Source: Actinomycetes bacterium (GTDB lineage Bacteria; Actinomycetota; Acidimicrobiia; Acidimicrobiales; Bog-793). Taken from it: 8,771 bases of DNA. The position numbers were made by a program, and so were the translations under genes. Below the pieces are notes generated by a model. The model was not told where the DNA came from. It made no database searches and saw nothing but the letters and a program-made list of their open reading frames with translations. Shown piece after piece: positions 5,750 through 8,771 of this stretch (its first letter is position 1; every line of letters begins with the position of its first letter). The stretch spans positions 1-8,771 of the forward strand of contig JAKAOD010000103.1 of NCBI GenBank assembly GCA_021823365.1. Reading direction: 5' to 3'.

Positions 5750-6301
5750 CTACAGTGCTCCGGCGATGGTCCGCCCGAGACCGATCACCTTCGCCGGTGG
5801 GCGCAGCGCGAACACGAGGAACATGGTGGTGCCCACGTGCACGAACAGGTACGTCTGGCGCGAGGCGACCGCGTAGAACGCCTCCGAACCGATGCCGCGT
5901 ACGGTCGTCACGTGCCCGAGGTGCTTCGACTTGGCGAAGCCGCTCTCGAGGAACATGAACAGCCGTTGGGTCCCCACGCCACCGAAGTACTCGATGACGA
6001 CGTCGCCGATCGCCCCGGCCTTCGTGCCACCGTTGCCGTAGTAGACGCACATCGTCCAGCGGACGTTGCCGCCGGGCACCGGCTCGGTCATCTGCATGGG
6101 CGCCGCCGGGCTCTCCACGCTGACGCCGAGCGCGGCGTCGATCTGCCCCCTCGAAACCGGCCAGGTGCAGCTGGGCTGGCGCCTCGGAGCCTGCGTGGCG
6201 CCGACCGGCGGTGCCGTGGCGCCGAAGGCGACAAGACAGGTCGCGGCAACCACCCCCAGGCCGCAAGCACGGACGAAGCGCTTGCTGACCTGCTGGCTCA
6301 T
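5750..6301 (-). CDS. Exported protein of unknown function, two cysteines
   Basis: The 183-residue protein has an N-terminal signal peptide: basic residues in SKRFVRA, a hydrophobic core at about 13-30, and a likely cleavage after VGA (residue 35). The mature part starts with a Pro/Arg-rich stretch and then SCTWPVSRGQIDAALG. Cys45 and Cys85 (in MCVYYG) are the only mature cysteines and may form a disulphide. The rest alternates strands (VVIEYF, TYLFVHVG, MFLVFALRP) with a central GIGSEAFYAV motif. The pattern C-W-x-(helix)-C-x-Y followed by GxGxxA resembles actinobacterial exported proteins such as the DUF3558 group, but it lacks their lipobox and the assignment is tentative. ATG 6301 is chosen because GGAGG lies five bases upstream; an open extension to 6457 lacks these features. 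The four-TM protein gene lies 159 bp upstream. Confidence 0.8.
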   Translation of the reverse strand: MSQQVSKRFVRACGLGVVAATCLVAFGATAPPVGATQAPRRQPSCTWPVSRGQIDAALGVSVESPAAPMQMTEPVPGGNVRWTMCVYYGNGGTKAGAIGDVVIEYFGGVGTQRLFMFLESGFAKSKHLGHVTTVRGIGSEAFYAVASRQTYLFVHVGTTMFLVFALRPPAKVIGLGRTIAGAL

Positions 6302-6460
6302 CGCTACCTCCACGATCGACGATCGACCCTCGTGCCGCCTTGGCCCGAGGCTTCCCAACCCGTTGAGGACCGTGAGGCGACAACCTGTCGTGGCCCACGG
6401 TGGGTCCTCGTGATGTTGCACCGAAGGGGGACGGATGCCGGCGCTCAGCGGCGCCAACCC

Positions 6461-6943
6461 TCAGGCGTTCGTGCCGGGAGCTTGCGGGGTGGCCGGCGCT
6501 GTTCCGGTCCCGCGCGAAGCGACCGCCTCGGGCTGCACCCGTAGGCGAGCGGTCGAGACGACCAGGCCAGCTGCGAGCACGAGCGCGATCCAGCACCCGG
6601 CGCCGAGGTAGCTCGGGTGCAGGTGCAACAGCAGCTTCAGCACGACGAGCACGCTGGTGCCGGCGGCGGCGAGGAGTCGGGCGCGCCCGCGCCCGAATGC
6701 CTCGAGCGCGCCGACGCGCAGGGACGGGGCGATGCGCGCGAGCAGCACGTCCGCACCGACGGCGAGCGCCACGAGCAGAGCCAGCACCCCGAGAACGCCG
6801 TCCGGGCTTCCTACGCCGGAGCTCGAGTACGAGTAGGGTCCGACCGAGACGTCGACCCACGGCAAGGCCAGCAGGTCGATCGCCAGCGCGAGCGCCATGC
6901 CGGCCGTCCAGTAGTCGAGCTTGGTGAGCTTGCTCCGGTCCAT
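6461..6943 (-). CDS. Four-TM integral membrane protein, function unknown
   Basis: The 160-residue protein starts with a short charged N-terminus (MDRSKLTKLDYW) and has four likely membrane segments at about 11-31, 48-70, 87-107 and 113-132. An external loop (about 32-47) is rich in Ser/Tyr/Gly (VGPYSYSSSG) and a cytoplasmic basic loop (FGRGRARLL) lies before TM3. The C-terminal tail (about 137-160) is Ala/Pro/Thr-rich and probably disordered. AAAGGGG lies about six bases before ATG 6943 and supports the start. No catalytic or transport motif is visible. It may be co-transcribed with the exported two-cysteine protein downstream, but the 159-bp gap leaves room for a separate promoter. Confidence 0.8.
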   Translation of the reverse strand: MDRSKLTKLDYWTAGMALALAIDLLALPWVDVSVGPYSYSSSGVGSPDGVLGVLALLVALAVGADVLLARIAPSLRVGALEAFGRGRARLLAAAGTSVLVVLKLLLHLHPSYLGAGCWIALVLAAGLVVSTARLRVQPEAVASRGTGTAPATPQAPGTNA

Positions 6944-7244
6944 CGCCTGCCCCTTTCGCCAACGCGCGGCGCTTGAGCGACCCTACGCAGACGGCGACGG
7001 TTGCGGCATCGGGCAGCCTGCCCATTTCCGGCGGGCCTGAGGTCGACAGGGACTGCGTCCCCCGACGTGGTGGAGCTCGTCGGCGGTCGGCGTGGGGTGG
7101 TGGCACTAGGTGACGTTCCCGATGCGCGGGCAGATCAGGGTGCTCAGGGTTCCTTCGGCGGTGGCCAGGGACGGTCCACCCCGGGAGCCGCCGTCGTTCG
7201 ATGACGCGCCGCCGTCAGCGGCACGGACGGGTCCCGCTGGACGG
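6944..7244. other. Intergenic region without a convincing gene
   Basis: I see no RNA gene, terminator or mobile element here. A minus-strand frame at 7258-7106 (50 codons) becomes coding-like only in its last half, with SLATAEGTLSTLICPRIGNV before TAG. Its first half and start have no ribosome site. A 34-codon minus-strand frame (7248-7144) overlaps the preceding short frame by ATGA. These may be gene remnants or chance. Confidence 0.45.
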
Positions 7245-7391
7245 TCATAGAGTGCCATCGAGCAGCTCGTCGACTCGCTCGCCCAGTACGAACGGGCGCA
7301 CGAGAGCCTCGTCGAGCCCGGCGCTGGAAGCCGACGGCAGCTGAGAGCAGGCCATAGCTTCCGAAGACCAAGCACCGGGGAGGCAGCCCAT
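7245..7391 (-). CDS. Possible 48-residue ORF in frame after the luxR stop
   Basis: ATG 7391 lies six bases after the luxR TGA and in the same frame, so readthrough of that stop would extend LuxR by 50 residues. The first half (MGCLPGAWSSEAMACSQLPS) looks non-descript. The second half, GLDEALVRPFVLGERVDELL, has strong third-position G/C and a helical, protein-like composition. No ribosome site precedes the ATG. It may be the eroded end of an older gene, a small protein, or chance. I do not recognise it. Confidence 0.25.
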   Translation of the reverse strand: MGCLPGAWSSEAMACSQLPSASSAGLDEALVRPFVLGERVDELLDGTL

Positions 7392-7397
7392 CGCAAC

Positions 7398-8771
7398 TCA
7401 GCACGGCCATGCTCGCATCAGCTCGCGGCGAGAGGCGATCCCGAGCTTGGCGTAGACGTGCGAGAGGTGGTGGTCGACCGTCTTGGCCGAGATGAAGAGC
7501 TCGCGGGCGATCGCCGGGCTCGTGAGGCCCGTGGCGGCGAGCTCGGCGACCCGGCGCTCCTGGGGGGTGAGCTCGCCGTTTCGGCCAGCGCCACGACGAC
7601 GGCCGCCTGCCAGCGCCAGCTCGTGCTCGACGAGCCGGCCGATGCGGCGGGCGCCAATCGGCTCGACGAGCTCGACGGCGCGCCCGAGCAGCGTCCGCGC
7701 CTCGTTCCCGCGACCACTGCGACGGCAGAAGCGGCCAAAGGCGAGCAAGGTCTCCGCCTCGGCGAGAGGCATCGGCAGCTCCCGGTGATGCTCGAGAGCC
7801 TCCTGGAAGCCTCGGTACGCCTCCTTGTCCTGCCCGCGCAGCCAGGCGATGGTGGCAAGGCCGACACGCGCCGTGGCGCGCGGCGCACGACAGGGCAGCA
7901 GCCGGTATAGCTCGCTCAACCGCAGCGAGAGCGCTTCGGCCCGCTCGAGCTCGCCAGCGGCGAGGTAGGCGTCGATCGCGCTTGCATGCCAGGGGACGAC
8001 GCACGGCTCGAGGATGCCGTTGCCTTCGGCGAGCTCGGCCGCCGCGTCAGCGGCGCGAGCCGCTCGCGGTGCCTCGCCAGCGGCGAGGAAGCGCCGGCAC
8101 TCGAACAGACGCAGCCAGAGGCGCAGATAGGGGGACTCGATCGACGCCTCGAGGAGCTCTTCGACCTTGGCCGCCCAGCGAGCGCTCCCCTCGTCGTCGC
8201 CAAGCTCGTTGTCGACATGCGCCAACCCGACGTAGCTGAACGGGGCGATGCTCGGGACCAGGGCCACGAGCTCAGCCGCCCGCAGCAGGAGCGTCTTGGC
8301 TTGGCCGAGCTTGCCGATCCGCCACAGCGTGTCGGCGTGGTTGACGGCGAGGGTCTGTAAGGTGACGGCGGCGCCCTGGGACCTCGCCGTGTCATCGAGC
8401 TGCTCGAAGCAGCGCTCGCTCTCGTCGAAGCGCTCGAGGATCTTGGCGATGTTGGCCCAGCTGAAAAGGATGTCCCACTGCCACGGAGTGCGCACCGGCT
8501 GGCCGGCGGCCGGCATCTCGCCTGCGGCGGAGGCCGCGACCTGCTCGACGGCGGAGGCATCGCCGCCGATGACGGCGAGGTGGGCGTCGGCCACCCTTGC
8601 CGCTTCGCCGACCGCGCCGCCGGCGGCCTCGCCGAGGCCGGCGATGGCCCGTCGTGCCTCGTGGATGCCCTCGAACAGCCAGTCGATGTAGGCCGAGTCG
8701 AGCCGGATCTCGACAGCGAGGTCACGGTCGAGCCCGGTCGCGAGCATGCTGGCGCTGGCTGCGGTGCGCTT
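7398..8771 (-). CDS. LuxR-family regulator, MalT/LAL-like, 5' end outside the window
   Basis: The frame is open to the window edge (KRTAASAS precedes the first Met at 8747), so the true start is very probably beyond it. The visible 457 codons have a long helical, Ala/Leu/Glu-rich region made of TPR-like pairs, for example WANIAKILERFDESERCFEQL-like units, GELERAEALSLRLSEL and GRGNEARTLLGRAVEL. The C-terminal 58 residues are a LuxR/GerE helix-turn-helix: ELTPQERRVAELAATGLTSP, then IARELFISAKTVDHHLSHV and YAKLGIASRREL. LAL/MalT regulators have an N-terminal ATPase domain, middle TPR-like repeats and a C-terminal HTH in about 850-1000 residues. The ATPase would lie outside the window, and no Walker motif is seen here. 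It should be a DNA-binding activator responding to a ligand bound by the repeat region. Its target is not evident; the genes downstream are on the same strand. Confidence 0.92.
   Translation of the reverse strand, partial: KRTAASASMLATGLDRDLAVEIRLDSAYIDWLFEGIHEARRAIAGLGEAAGGAVGEAARVADAHLAVIGGDASAVEQVAASAAGEMPAAGQPVRTPWQWDILFSWANIAKILERFDESERCFEQLDDTARSQGAAVTLQTLAVNHADTLWRIGKLGQAKTLLLRAAELVALVPSIAPFSYVGLAHVDNELGDDEGSARWAAKVEELLEASIESPYLRLWLRLFECRRFLAAGEAPRAARAADAAAELAEGNGILEPCVVPWHASAIDAYLAAGELERAEALSLRLSELYRLLPCRAPRATARVGLATIAWLRGQDKEAYRGFQEALEHHRELPMPLAEAETLLAFGRFCRRSGRGNEARTLLGRAVELVEPIGARRIGRLVEHELALAGGRRRGAGRNGELTPQERRVAELAATGLTSPAIARELFISAKTVDHHLSHVYAKLGIASRRELMRAWPC

Noticed and set aside
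5547..7106. A 519-codon minus-strand open frame
   Set aside because: It is extremely Arg-rich with no domain and overlaps the four-TM and exported-protein genes, which have ribosome sites and sensible topology.
7144..8004. A 286-codon minus-strand open frame overlapping luxR
   Set aside because: It is Arg-rich and out of frame with the clear LuxR HTH. Only its final 34 codons fall outside luxR, and these show no motif.
1..8771. CRISPR array, tRNA, rRNA, or intact insertion sequence
   Set aside because: No regularly spaced repeat-spacer pattern, no cloverleaf with a recognisable anticodon arm, and no transposase with terminal inverted repeats was found by eye.

Overview
The window is very GC-rich and its real genes end codons mostly in G or C. 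They include long Ala/Gly/Arg-rich proteins, a PepSY-linked two-component system and a MalT/LAL-type LuxR regulator. This fits chromosomal DNA of a high-GC actinobacterium; the species cannot be named from the sequence. Every gene I can support lies on the minus strand, so transcription runs from the high-coordinate end to the low one.

Region 16-4266 is the best-resolved unit and reads as one five-gene operon. In transcription order it encodes a small membrane-anchored or secreted Pro/Ser/Thr-rich protein (4266-3928), a two-TM histidine kinase (3873-2365), an OmpR-type response regulator (2365-1685) whose ATG shares one base with the kinase stop, and two exported PepSY-like proteins (1628-1089 and 1017-16). 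The two exported proteins share a recognisable core and look like diverged relatives, one with a single module and the other with two or three separated by a glycine-rich linker. Upstream of the first gene are three exact copies of the octamer CCGCTGAG (minus strand) spaced 11-12 bp apart (4415-4385). That is the architecture expected of a binding site for an OmpR-family regulator, so the system may control itself.

Region 4267-4751 has no intact gene but holds what may be a small frameshifted gene (about 4409-4679). Region 4752-5323 is a compact type II toxin-antitoxin module: a Phd/YefM-like antitoxin followed by an overlapping RelE/ParE-like toxin. Its promoter-like AT-rich patch sits almost on the antitoxin start codon. 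Region 5324-5749 contains a decayed-looking reading frame broken by one in-frame TGA.

Region 5750-6943 encodes an exported protein with two cysteines and an upstream four-TM membrane protein, both of unknown function. Region 6944-7397 has no convincing gene, only short coding-like fragments, one of them in the same frame just after the luxR stop. The window ends inside a LuxR-family regulator (7398-8771), of which the TPR-like middle and the C-terminal HTH are visible and the N-terminus is cut off.

The most interesting part is the PepSY two-component operon with its candidate operator array and its duplicated exported modules. The stretches around the toxin-antitoxin pair look like an accessory patch with eroded genes.
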